In this document: piece after piece, positions 44,365-56,696 of the stretch
How the letters are laid out: each line of letters starts with the position of its first letter
Position numbering within the stretch: position 1 is the first letter of the stretch
NCBI GenBank assembly: GCA_018398585.1
Contig: JAGTTD010000013.1
Coordinates: 30,149,131 to 30,213,130, forward strand
Length of the DNA: 64,000 bases
Direction: 5' to 3'
DNA from: Simmondsia chinensis
Lineage: Eukaryota; Streptophyta; Magnoliopsida; Caryophyllales; Simmondsiaceae
The notes under the pieces: model-generated
Database searches by the model: none
What the model was told of the DNA's origin: nothing
The model's input: only the letters and a program-made list of their open reading frames with translations
Made by a program: the position numbers and the translations under genes

Positions 44365-45060
44365 CAATCAATAATTGCATTCCAAGCAACCAAATCCAAA
44401 CTACGCAATTTGTCGAACATTTTGTGCGCAACCTCAATGTCACTTAACGATCCATACATATGAATAAGCGTATTTCTTACGAATTATGCTTGTCACAGCC
44501 ATGTTTCACACTCTCACAATGCAACTCCTTAACCAACATCAAAAACCCAAATTTTCCACAAACTTTCAGCAAGAAACAAAACGTGAAACTATCAGGACTC
44601 TTTCCTTTCTCTCTCGTCGTCTTGTAGTATTCAAAGGCCTTTTCTGGGTTGCCAATTTCAAAAGTATACATCCATGTTCTTATTCCTTCCGATTCTATAA
44701 TTAACCAGTGCTAAGTGTTTGTACACATTATACAAATTCTATTTTAAATTTTACCAAAAATATAAAGTCATTCAATCTGATTTAATCACTAAGTAATGTT
44801 ATAATTACTCATAATAAACTACTTTAGAAATGTCAAGAATAGTCTTATTACCATGATTGATTGTACAAATCGTCTCTTAGATTGTTAGAAAAATTAATAG
44901 CAAAACCCCAAAGTTTCATAATACATTAAATTCCTAAATAAATACACTAATCATATTGTTTCAAGACACAACATTTCTCTCAGGGATTTCATCGAACACC
45001 TTGTGTGCAAACTCTAAACTGCTCAAATTACAACACCACCTTAAATTAAATTCTAAGAAT
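44365..45060 (-). pseudogene. PPR protein pseudogene (copy B)
   Basis: Minus-strand blocks in order: NLSSLEFAHKVFDEIPERNV then VSxNNMI (45052-44930); NPEKAFEYYKTTREKGKSPD, SFTFCFLLKVCGKFG and KELHCESVKHGCDKH (44671-44477); then after a stop and a frameshift TLIHMYGSLSDIEVAHKMFD and LRSLDLVAWNAIID (44465-44365). These are successive PPR motifs of a plant organellar RNA-binding protein. AT-rich sequence of about 230 bp without coding sense splits the first block from the second. It is both truncated and interrupted, so non-functional. Confidence 0.8.
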
Positions 45061-45292
45061 AGATATCTCTCATTGATATTTAATCAAACACGTGACGGGC
45101 CTATTTGGAGTTATTGCATTTGGAGTAAAATTCAATTAAGCGATTTGAAATGAAAGTTTCAAGAAGTTAAAAATTGACTAATATTCAAGAATAACCACGA
45201 AGGATAGAGTAATTAGAAAGATATTGTAAAATGATGATATTGCGTTGTGGTAAATACCACCATCCTAAAAGACAATTTTGCCGCTGCTCCGG

Positions 45293-45912
45293 TGCACACA
45301 GTGTAATCGGCGGCCTTCTTCCAGGATTAACACGATTCGACTCTTAATGTGCACTCGTTAATTTCCGCGTAGGAGTACCTTGAACTTTGCCCAAAATCTT
45401 TGGAAGGAAACTCACAGCACTGGTAAGATGTTCCCAATATCCGTTTTCTCAATCTTGAAATTGGAAACGGAAGAAGGAAGATCGGCATTGGATTGAACAA
45501 CGATTTCGGAGAGGGCCATATGTATGGACCCCTTGGCGGTTACGTTTTTCATGATGAGCCCATTGAATCTCTCACTAAACAACAAAAAAACAAGGAGGGA
45601 GAGAGATATGGGGTATACATTGATTAATAATGCAGAGGACAGTTTGAGGTATTAACACCGGACGTGATAAATTGCAACGGTAACAGACGCAATAAATTGC
45701 AATGGCTATATTGTTAATAAATTTCCAACGGTCACAATTTTAATGACTCCAAACGGCTGGTAACGACAAACGGTTTTCTAATAGGCCCGACAAATTATTT
45801 TCCAAAAATAAATATACCCGTTAAGAAAAATATTACCCACACAATTTTCTAATGTGAGATACAACTCCCCCATAAAGCTTAAAGTTAGCATGTATCATTT
45901 TTTTTTCCAACA
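45293..45912 (-). mobile_element. LTR-like segment copy B (620 bp)
   Basis: Direct copy of 42070-42699 with scattered substitutions and small indels. Both copies stop matching exactly at the TG and CA termini, which supports an LTR. The PPR fragment lies on the same side of each LTR-like segment (minus-strand downstream). No 5-bp target duplication was found at either outer edge. Confidence 0.6.
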
Positions 45913-45929
45913 ATTATGGTTGGAGTGAT

Positions 45930-46667
45930 TCGCTTTGCGTTCGAGTCATTCAATTTTCGAGTCAAATCAAGTTGAGTATCACATGGAATCATTTGGTTTT
46001 CGAAGTTATCTCGCATATTCAGTTAGCCAGATTAAGTCTTTTCGAGATTCAAGCTAGTTATGATCAGGTTTGAGTTCATTTTGGTCATTTCGAGTCATCT
46101 TAGTTTTGGGTCAAATGAATTATATTATTTCAGATTTTGAGTCATCTTAAGTTAAGTTTGAGATGGGCCAATATTAAATTTTGGGTCAATTTGTCAGGTC
46201 ATTTTCACTTCGGCTTAACTTGTTTACTTCATATTCAAGTCAAGTATTTTCAATTTCTGGATTTCAATCATCTAGAGTTTCGAGTCAATCGAGTTGGGTC
46301 ACTTCAAACTTTGAGCTAAGGTGATTACAATCATTTCAAGTTAAAGTCATTCGAATTAGATGATTTCGAGATTCAGGTCGAATTTTAAATTGTGTCTAAT
46401 TCTTTAGATTTTGAGATATATTGGATTTGATTTAATAAAGTTGGGATCTTATGTTAATAGAGTTAATATAAAATTGCAATTCTTTACCCCATCCTAAGGA
46501 ATTGGAAAGTATAATTTTCAATTAAAATCCAATTCCTTGGAATTGGGGAGTAAAATTGTAATTTTAATTTCAACAGGTGAACCAAACAATAAAATTGGAA
46601 TTCTAGACCCCAATTTACAGCCCCAATTTCAAACATCAATTTAATGTTCCAGACACAGCATAAGGAT
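45930..46667. repeat. Truncated PIF/Harbinger-like element, inverted relative
   Basis: The right end, reverse complemented, reads GCTGTGTCTGGAACATTAAA, matching the terminus of the 38526 element. The interior has the same TTTCGAGTCA and GGAATTGG-type blocks. The other terminus is missing next to the LTR-like segment. Confidence 0.6.
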
Positions 46668-48584
46668 AAATAAACATGGATAAAGAATAGAGAGTAACCA
46701 GACACATTTTTTTATTTTTATTTTTTAAGTAATTGAATACATAAATAGGGATAAGGGGTTTTTTTTCCCTTGAATATGGATAAAGTATATTAAAACAAGG
46801 ATAAAGTTATTTAAAATTTGTTTTAACTTTTATCCTGGCTTCTTTATGCAACAAATTTTGGCAATTGGGTGAAGAGGGAGAAGTTAAGGTATTATCCTAC
46901 ACTTATTTGAATAAGTTACTGTTATTTGACAATTGTATAAGAGGGTAAGGGTAAAGAAAGTTATAATTAAAACAAGGTAAATTTGTCTAAAATTTATTAA
47001 CAAATTATTTTACCCTTATTTGCCCACTAATTTGGGGGTTAAAAAAATTGAAATAAATGGGGGGTAATGCGAATAAAAACTTACCCCTCTTCAAACTTTG
47101 TCAAACAAGGATTAAAAGTTGCTCCCCTAACACTTACCCCATTTACCCTCATTACCTTGTTGTCAAACGGGCACAGTGAGTAAGAAAAATGTGGCAATAG
47201 GTACTCATTGATTTCGGTGTGATACATGGATAAAGTTTATATTTTGAAATTTTCTAATTTTGCATAATCATTATTTAATAATGAAAAATTAATAATAAGT
47301 ATGATGAAATGTAGTATGCAATGCTATTTTGGGTTTTAAAAATACATATAATGTGTATATACTTTGAAAAAAAAATTTAATTTCTTATTCTTATTGGAGC
47401 TTTGATCTGAGTTGTTTTTTTTTTTTTTTTTTTTTTGCACTTTTCAATTTTATTAAATTTTTTGAACTTCTTAATTTCTTTTCTTATAGAGATACGTTTT
47501 CCCTGAAATGTATTTTAGCTTCTTTTTAAATTTATTTATTATTTCTCTTGAATAAACTAACAAAATAAAAATGAAAAATAATTGGCCAGTACCACTTATA
47601 TTTGGATATAGCTTTTATGAGTATTAAAGAGTTTTACCATTGGTACACATGGTACAATATTTGGTTAGTGTTTAACTTATAGTGTTACATTTATAACAGT
47701 ATAAATTAGTTAATTTTCTATATAGTGATTATGTTGGTATATTTTATACAATAGTGTAGTATGTTTCGTTTTTTAATCTTACTATGCCTAGGTTTAGGGT
47801 GAAAAAACTTGTGAAAGATAGAATAAACTTCTACTAAATAGACATGATAGATAAATAAATATGAATAAGAATATGGCTTTTCCTAAACGGGAAATTGGAA
47901 GAGAAAATAAAAGTACCCAAAACCATGCGAGAATCAAACATACAAATAGTAAACAAACTTAAGAAAATAGGAAAATAGAGACGTGAGTCTTACAACCAAT
48001 TTGCAAGGCAATCATTTTCAATTGCAACAATGGAGGTTACTCGCTTACATTTGATGTGGTCATCTACTCGATATGTATGTATCAAATTAGTATTATGGTC
48101 GAGGGTGTGAGGAAATGAGTAAATTTTTATTACACTTCAATCATCAAGAAAAGAAAACAACTTAACCTGCTCATAAACTAAATTTCCCACTAAAGCTTTA
48201 TGTACTAAAAAAAATTTAATTTTGTAGAAATTTGAAAGAAAAGACAAAACCCACCTACCTTTATAATGGTCAGGTTCCTCTTCGTCTTTTGTACTTTGAC
48301 AAAACCCACACTAAAAATTGAAAATCTCTCAAGATCCTTGTACTAAAAATTGGAACTCCCTTAAGATCTTTATTTGTAGCAAAATCCAGAATGAAAATTT
48401 GACTTAAATTATTTACATAAGGGATTTAGAAAATGACTTATAATTAATGGGTGGTTATTTTTTTATTGTGGTTGGTTACTTTAAATAAGTTGAGGGAAGT
48501 AGTTACTGATGATGGGGTGGATACATGTACTCTTATTTTTCACGTGTAATTTTTAAAAATATGGATTTGATTTATAGAGTGTTC
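46668..48584. other. AT-rich intergenic, nothing firm
   Basis: 46850-47165 has GGGTAAGG/CCTTACCC-type inverted blocks ending near TTGTTGTCAAACGGGCAC, suggesting an old MITE, but the ends were not fixed. T-run at 47416-47436. No coding similarity. Confidence 0.4.
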
Positions 48585-48668
48585 AGAGTGTAAGGAACTT
48601 TTACTTAATATATAGATAGATAGTTTAGAGTGTAAGGAACTTTCACTTAATTTATAGATAGATAGTTT
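48585..48668. repeat. Two tandem 42-bp units
   Basis: AGAGTGTAAGGAACTTT to TAGATAGATAGTTT is repeated at 48585-48626 and 48627-48668 with two differences. Confidence 0.85.
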
Positions 48669-49330
48669 CTCATAAATTAGATATAGGGTTATAGTTTTTT
48701 AAAACTATACATTTACTTTTTATTTAAAAATTTCTTTAATTTTTGAGCAATTTTTGTGCATTCTTTCTTTACTAAGGACCTCTATACTAATATATACATA
48801 ATGACATAAAATATCTAAGTATAAAAAATATTAAATTAAAAGTATAACTTAAATTATGAAAATTAAAGGAAAGCTTAAAAAAATGAATTAGAACTACCTC
48901 GATTATAGACCGCAATTGTTGCCCAAGAGAAATCATCAAGATCGCAAGATCTTATTTGCAATGACCCCTTGACACCAGGAGTGTGAGCTTCGAAAAATAT
49001 TTACTAGGAAGAATTTTATAGAGAAATTTCCCCCTTTTAATTTTCTAAAAAATAAAATTTTTTAGAAAATTATTAGATGCTAAACTCAATTTCCAAAACT
49101 CCTATTTATAGTAGGTCATTGGGTAGAAAATACTTCAAAGGGACGATGTGGGATTCAAGAGAAAACCAAAAACGCGTTTAAAAATACTTGCCAAAACGAG
49201 GTCATAAAGCTGCAGGAATGCTTTTCTTTTAGTCAAAACTGCAAGCTGTGCGAATAGGCGCGGATCCTAACTAACCTTTGCGCGTTGGTTGGTAGGCACC
49301 TAATACGAGTCAAAATAGGGTTGAGAGTAT
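48669..49330. other. Nothing recognised
   Basis: AT-rich. The last 200 bp may be further LTR-retrotransposon sequence, but no motif is decisive. Confidence 0.3.
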
Positions 49331-49631
49331 TGATACAGATATTTCCTAGTCTGATCTCGAGACCACCTCTTTGTTTGCCACGTGTCTTTGCTGAGATGGC
49401 ATGCTTAGTAGATATTTGTTAGATATTTTTAGAAGATATTTTAGATGTTTCTCCATATATAGTAGGGGGTTAGTTAGGGTTAGGGTATGTTGAGATATGT
49501 GTGTGATCTGTTTCTCCTTCTTTCCATTCATTTATGTAAATCCTCCATTATTGAAGCCTATCTATCAATACATAATACTTTTACTTGAGATTCCAGTTGG
49601 TTTGAGCTAGATTTACATTTGGTTTGTATCA
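49331..49631 (+). mobile_element. Solo or recombinant LTR (301 bp), related to 36594-36891
   Basis: Starts TGATACAGAT and ends TTTGTATCA, a 7-bp inverted pair. Its 3' half (TTTATGTAAATCCTCCATTA and beyond) matches the LTR at 36594-36891. Flanks GAGTAT and GCAGCG do not match, so it is not a clean solo LTR. Confidence 0.65.
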
Positions 49632-49639
49632 GCAGCGCA

Positions 49640-51925
49640 TCCAACATAAAGCGGGGGCTATGCACACGTGCATTATATATATATATATATATTTGTTTGT
49701 TTAAATTCTCACATGTAAAAATTTATCTCATGAATATTGTATAATGAAGTTAATTTATTTATCTATGAATAAATAATTCATCTAATTAATTATGCTTAAC
49801 AAAAATACATTTATTCATCATGTGAATTCACTTTAAATATTTTTCAACCGGTGTACTTGTAGAGGCCTGCAGAGGGACTTTAGGGACAAATTCAATTCTA
49901 GTTTCAAATGGATTAAATCTAATTATCAACACTTTGATAACATTGATTACCATTTAGTAATATTTAATTCCACTACATAAATATTAATACACTCTAGAAT
50001 TAAATATCATTAATTAATAATTACCAAATAACTTTTATTATGATAATTAACTCCTTTATAAGATATCCATGAGAAAAATAATTTTAACTACTATCATTAT
50101 TTGTTTCTTACATTTTCACCGTAGTTCGCCACTTGCCCTTCTCGAATAATTCAATAATGCAATTCTGTACTAATTTTAGATGTCAAATATATGGATATTT
50201 TGGCCAAAAATTTTCGAATCTATTAGTATACTTGCGAATCAACTAAGGGGACATATTTATGTTGTAAAAGACTATAGATTCCTAGTGAAACCTGTTCCTA
50301 CTACACTTTATGCCGTTATCCAAAGCACATAAGATTTCAATCATGTGTTGTGACCTAATCCTTTTTAGCACATCAAAGCAATGAACATTCCATGTACTAG
50401 TTCAGTCTATTTTATAGATTAGAGTTATTATCTTACAGAATTAATTATATTTGATAGCAGTTAAAATAAATAATTCAGGTGGTTCTACTCAGTTTTTCAG
50501 TCTTGTAAAAAATACCAATATAACACTTTTTGATCCATATCCACATGACCAAGACAAGCCATCTAAAATATTATATTATAATCTTATCAGACAAGTTGTT
50601 CAAACTTATCATCTACTGTGAACATACTTTAACAACATATCACTAACTTGATTTGAGTCTATCTATGGTTCAAGCTCATTGACCACTTAAACAAAACCCG
50701 ATATGTTATCTTGAATTACGTCTATCTTATGGAACGTTTTGGAAAACAATCTCACGTATATTTGACTCGTAAAACATAATCAGACAATAAATAAATAAAA
50801 AAAATTTTAATTAACATTAAAACTAATTAATTGGTTTTTCTAAGACACCAACTCGAAGACTTATTAATCATATATTTTATTTTTTTCTTAAAAGCTAAAT
50901 TTTTATTGGATTTAGCTCTTTCTTTATACATTGTCAAATGAAATTAAAACAACTGCTTTTGATTTTGAGTATGTGCAAAAATTAATATTTTATAAGATTT
51001 GTTCTATTTGAATCTACTTCTTAGAAAATTTTTTGAGACTTTATTTTTGTGAAGGCGATTAGTACTTTGAAAAGAATATTTCCATGTTGATAATATATTA
51101 ACTAGGTTTTTCCCATACGATACACGGATGGTATTTATTTCTTGCATTATTTTGTAGTTGTCTTTCTAAAATTTTTCATAATTAGTTCTGCTTTATTCTG
51201 TTGCAAGTAAATGTAAGTGAAATGTCATTTGATCAAACTCGAAAAATGCAAGTCACACCGTATGATTAGTCAAAAAGATATATGTAGAGTCAATATTTTG
51301 TAACCATCAAAATAACTTGTATATTAAGACAGTCTTTTAAAATAGAATGTGAAATAAAATAATTTCTCATTATATAAATGATTTTTTTTCAGTTTTACTT
51401 TTCTTGGATTTGTTAACATTAGTGCGATATTTATAAATAATTGTAATATGTGTTTGTGTTATTACCAAAAAGCTCGATACATGACACATTTCACAATCTT
51501 CTATTATTTTCATAATTATGTTAAGAGCATTATTATAACAACGAACAACCAAAATTCTAATTTAAATGGACTGTGTAAACTTTTTATAATAAAATCATAT
51601 TAATACACATAGTTTGCATATTGTTTGAGAATGATTTCACATTTTATCCTGTGAAGCTCATTTTGACCTAATGAATGTGATGAATTACTTTAAGAAATAT
51701 ATTTAATATATTTACCTTATGAATTTAATAGTTAGTTTTGAAGTTAATAAAGTAAATAATGTAATATTATTTTTATATATTGGTAATTTATTTAGTGGAA
51801 GTCATCATTTTCACTTAGTAGATATAATGAATTATCTTTTTTTATTATTGCTGCTCTTTTTTTTAAACTTATTTTTTACTTTTTTTACCTCTCACTTTTA
51901 CTTTGTTTTTACCTTTTGTTTCTAA
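49640..51925. other. AT-rich intergenic, nothing recognised
   Basis: (AT)n at about 49673-49692. No coding similarity, RNA gene or clear repeat on either strand. Confidence 0.5.
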
Positions 51926-52050
51926 GATTGGGGCCTGTGGACATAACTTTTCTTTGGGGTATCACCCCGAATGGGTAAGACTACATATACTTCACCCCCC
52001 ACACCTTGCTCAGGCAGGAGTCCTTAAGACACTAAGATTGTTATTGTTGT
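51926..52050 (+). mobile_element. Au-like SINE
   Basis: GGGGCCTGTGGACATAAC, GGTATCACCCCGAATGGG, GTAAGACTACATATAC and an AGATTGTTATTGTTG tail. No clear target duplication. Confidence 0.7.
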
Positions 52051-52072
52051 AAAAGCTTATATTAACATTATT

Positions 52073-52138
<66 letters not shown>
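52073..52138. repeat. (CT)n(AT)n compound microsatellite
   Basis: About 20 CT/TC units followed by about 12 AT units. Confidence 0.95.
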
Positions 52139-53500
52139 TTAAAATACAATTAATTTAGGACACGTATATCTACATAAAAATTTATACTTTTCTCCCCTTT
52201 TTTTGAGTGCTGCGAAAATAATAGGGCAAAGAAGAAGTAAAAATTGTTTGAGGCAAAAATATCATCACTTTCAACCGAAAATTTAAGAATAATAGCCAGC
52301 CAAAAATAAAATAAATTTTTATTTAATTTTAAATACTTTATGTGCACTACTATGTGTCCACGTTGCCCAAATCCAAGCAATTGTGTCTTATGGGTTAGTT
52401 TGGTCTCATATGATACACAAATATTGTTGATAATTATAATACAATTTTTAAAAATTGAAATGATTATTTGCTCTATTAGTCTGTAATTTTTTTTAAGTTG
52501 TTCGAATTGCTTAATTATTTATTTATTTGTTAAAATGGTCCTAATATTTTAAAATTTGTTCAAATTAGTCTTCCATTTTCTTTGACCGAAGTTAACAAAT
52601 ATTAGAAATCATTTCGAACAAAAAAAAAAATTAAATAAATTTAAAAGGTCCTGACCAAATGGTGTCAGTAACTCAACATTTAAATGAAATAGGTGGCATT
52701 AAAACCTTTGAAACAAAACATTATCATTTATTTGGAAGAAATATAAGGCATGCTAAGATCTCCCCCAAATAGTTAAATCCTAGCGGCTAGCTTACTTGAG
52801 GGTGGTGGCAGGGGTTCCCAATTTTTCGTAGCAACCCAAACCCTATCAACGTGCCACCAAATGTGCTTCTAGAACTCAAATTTCGGCTTCAAGGTTTCAA
52901 TGGCTAAAGGCCCTGATTCCTTTTTTGGTTAAGTCTATAATTGTATGCATCCATAATGTACCACTTTGTTTGTCATTTCGGAGGTCTATGCCAAGTGTTT
53001 TGGTGACAATAGCACCTCCTGGAGCATATTGTTGCATGGTTACAAGTTTCTTAGTTGCTATGTACGGTGGTCAAGGGCATTGCCCAATCAGGCTACATGG
53101 TCAAAAAGGTTTCTGTTTTTCCTTTGGTTAAGTTGTTACTTAGTCTATTGGGTACTCTACTTATGTTGATTTGGTAGATTATAGTGCAAAAATTGGAGTT
53201 CGATGCCCTATTTATGTAAGCCCTTTTTGATATTCTGAAAACTAAAATAATTTTCAGTCTTTAAACAATTGTTTTATATATCTATTTCAATTTTTAATTA
53301 ATGGGTTTTAATTTTTTATTTCAGTTACAAATCTATTTATATAGCTTTAATTTAATATGTAATTGTTTTAATTTGTCTCACCTTTCCATCCTCCTCATGT
53401 CCGTTGCAATTCTAATTTACAGATTTTAATGAGATTTAATTGTTCTCATTGAATTTGGGATTTTGTGAAGGACATTTTATTTTGAATTCTCGAACCAGAG
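52139..53500. other. Intergenic, nothing recognised
   Basis: No coding similarity. Short frames at 52925-53170 are not convincing. Confidence 0.4.
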
Positions 53501-53509
53501 ATAAAGGTT

Positions 53510-54376
53510 ATGGTTGTTCCAGAAATTGAGCTGTCTTGAAAGACCAACAAAGTATCCAAGGAATTTGAAAATTTGAATGAAAATTTACAATTGCATTAAG
53601 AGGATCATCCTCTGAATGTTTTGAATAAATATTGAATAAGGCTTGAGCATTTGCAGGGAATATGACAGTAGTGCTTCCGAAAATGCGCTACCATTCATAA
53701 AACCATGCAGGAAAAGTTCTTGATTTTTTCTGAAATTGAAAGAACCAAGAATGATCAAAAGGTCGGAATATAAAAGTTCTAAACCAAGCCATTTTGTAAT
53801 CTTGGTAAGTGTAACTAGTTGGAATAAAAACTTGAGAAAATTGTTTTGAAGTAAAAGCAGTGTAGCCAAAATCTTTGATATCCCAAACATTTAAAATTTT
53901 GCATTTTGAATATTGGGTTTGTCCCTTATCACATTTTTCATTTTAATAAGGGCAGAACCTGAATCAACCAAAATAAATTCATAGAACTTTTGAGTTCTTT
54001 GAATATCATCTGGAAGCCATTGGAAATTGTCAGGAAAAGTTGCTTTGACTAAGTTTTGAATTCCAGTTAAAGGAAGAGGCTCCTTTTGTTTGGTGAGGAA
54101 AAGGTGTTCAAGTTGAGGTTTTGAGAAATATTGATTTATTTGAGAGGGTAAGGTATTTTGGAGTCTTTGATTAAGAGATTGAGGAGGCCTAATTGAGAGA
54201 AGATTTGGAGATTTTGCAACAGCAGCAGAGTAGGAGATTGGAGGAAAGTCATCATTGAGAACTTCAAAAGGATTTTGAACAGGGATATTAATTGAAAAAG
54301 ATTGAGGATGGGGTTTAAAGGCCATTGCATAGTCTTCAGCGGATTGAATCTTTCCTTTTCCTTTGTCTTTTAACAT
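53510..54376 (-). pseudogene. Pararetroviral C-terminal domain downstream of RNase H
   Basis: Following RNase H is a low-complexity linker (from 54376, with YSAAVAKSP and SIRPPQS) and then, after a frameshift near 53895, a globular block with VWDIKDFGYTAF, WFRTFIFRPFDHSWFF and IPWILCWSFK (53890-53520), with a stop inside it at about 53686. It recalls uncharacterised domains found beside coat and polymerase regions in plant pararetrovirus-like proteins. Function is unknown and I do not assign one. Confidence 0.55.
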
Positions 54377-54409
54377 TCTCCTGAGAAAGTAATTGAATTG
54401 AATTACGGT

Positions 54410-55700
54410 TTTGAAGAAACTCTCTTGAGAGGAAGTCTGGTAATGAGTTATTTTCTCCTTTTATGAATTCAATTTGAAAATCAAACACCGAAAGGATAGC
54501 TTGTCATCTTGCAAAAATTTGTTTTGAAACTATATTTTTTACATCATTTTGTAAGACTTCTTTTGCCGATTTGCAATCAATTCTCAAGAGGAAAGTCCTG
54601 TTATATAAATCATCTTGAAATTTTGAAATACATAAAACAATAGATAAAATTTCCTTTTTGATTGTTGAATAATTTTTTTGGGCTCCAAGCCAGAGTCCTG
54701 AATGAAATCTGATAATTTGCTCGGGGTTGGTATCCACTTTTTGTTTGAGTATACCACCATAACCTATATCCAACGCATCAGTTTCTACTATGAGAAACGC
54801 TTTTGGATTTGGAAGGGCTAGGCATGGAAGGGTTTTGACTCTCTATTTTAGTGTCTGCACTATCTTAGTATGATCCTTTGTCCAAGGAAGAGGATTCTTT
54901 TGAAGCCTTTTGTATAATGGTTGACACAAATTGCGAAGGGTAGGGAAGAAATCAGCAATGTAATTTAAACATCCCAAAAACCTTTGTAATTGAGTTTTGT
55001 CCTTTAAATCATTTGGAAATTCGTCAGCAAACTCTATTGCTCTTGCAATAGGTTTTATGGTTCCTTGGAAAATATCATGTCCTAGAAATCTTACTTTGGT
55101 TTGAAATAGTTTCATTTTTGGAGCTGAAATGACTAAACCATTTCTTTTGATAGTATTTATAAGGATCTATAAATGTTTGAAATGTTGACCCACATTTTTT
55201 GAGAAAACCAAGATATCATCAATGTATACAATGATGAAATCCGTATATTAAGTAAAAATGTCATTCAAGATATTTTAAAATTCTAATGGAGCGTTTTTGA
55301 GTCCAAATGGCATTGCATTCCATTCATAGTGACCAAATGGAACTATAAATGCTGTTTTGTAACGATCTTTTTCACTAATTTGAATTTGTCAAAAGCCACT
55401 TTTTAAATCAAATTTTGAAAATATGTTTGAATCATGTAACCTATTTAATAGGTCTCTCTTGTTTGGAATTGGATATCTTATCCATTGAAGAGCTTTGTTC
55501 AGTGGTTTGTAATTAATAACTAATCTTGGGACTCCTCTTTCTAGTTCTGCCTGTTTATTAACATAGAATGCAGAACACCTCCAAGGAGATTTTGATGGTC
55601 TTATTAATTTTTTGTCTAAAAGCATTTGAATTTTATTTTTGCAATGTTCTAGCAATTCTTTGTTCATTTGAATAGGTCTGATTTTTGTTGGAATATTTTT
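54410..55700 (-). pseudogene. Pararetroviral reverse transcriptase/RNase H
   Basis: The RT begins near 55667 with a LIRPSKSPWRCSAFYV block and PRLVINYKPLNKAL. The catalytic box YIDD is at 55215-55226, followed by QRFLGCLNYIADFFP. RNase H follows with ETDALDIGYGGIL (about 54790-54750) and continues to about 54400. In-frame stops separate 55389, 55115, 54843 and 54504, so the polymerase is dead, although motif residues survive. Confidence 0.9.
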
Positions 55701-55973
55701 TTTATTAAAATCCTTTTTATAAAGTAATTGAATTATATGCCTTTTTCTTTCCCAAAAAGCATTAGGGAGGTCAGAGCATACTTCTTTAATTATTTTATTA
55801 TTTAATTGAGTTATTTCTTCATTTGACTGAGTTAATTATTTTTCAATCCTTTGATATTCTATTTCTTTTTGGAGGTATTGAATATGAGTTTTCTTATTAC
55901 TAATCAGGTTTATTTGTTTGAATGTTGTTGATTGTATGAGATGTATATCTCTTTGTTGAATTAGATGTAGGAA

Positions 55974-56537
55974 TTAAAATGTTATGTTTATATCCATGAT
56001 ATGAGTATGGATTCCTTCCTTAGTGACCGTCAAGGGGTAAATTTGACTTATGAAAGGGGTACCTAATATAATTTGTTGTTGAAGGACTTTGACTAAAATG
56101 AATGGGGTTTTGAAGCATATTCCATTGTTGCAAATATAAGAATTTGAGAGTTTGTATTTGATATTTATTTTATTTTCACTGGCTGTGTGGAGACTTTCTA
56201 ATGTTTTTTCATAATACTTTGATGGGACAAGTCCTTCTTGGATGCTGTTGAGGTCTGCTCCTGAATCCAATAGGGCTTGAGTTTGAATTTTATAATCTTT
56301 TGAAACATGGAGAGTTATATAGACATACCATTTTTGATATTCTATTCTCTCGATTATTTGAAGATATTTGTCATTTGAGATTGGTTCATCTGGTATTTGA
56401 AGATTAATATTTTCTATTTGAGTTTCTATTGGATCATTTGTTTGAGATTCTATGTATGATAGCCTTGATTCTAATTGTAAATCTTTTGATTCTAAAAGAG
56501 ATAATTTTGACTTTGTTTCTAAATCTTGATATTGCAC
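55974..56537 (-). pseudogene. Pararetroviral aspartic protease region
   Basis: A 187-aa open stretch. The N-terminal half is Leu/Glu/Gln-rich (probable coiled coil). The catalytic LLDSGADLNSI is at about 56267-56240, and the flap/C-terminal block ends with QIILGTPFISQIYPL. It lies in the same frame as MP and RT, between the zinc knuckle and the RT. Confidence 0.85.
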
Positions 56538-56696
56538 TGTTACAAATTCTGTTTGTAAATGTTTGATTTGTCCTTTTAATTCATTGATTTCTTTTTGTAA
56601 ATCACCTGTTGAAATTTGTCTAAATATGTTTGGTGCAGGATAGGTTTCAAATATTTGTTCTAGAGATTTGGGTTGTCTTGGTCGAGTTATTTCTTG

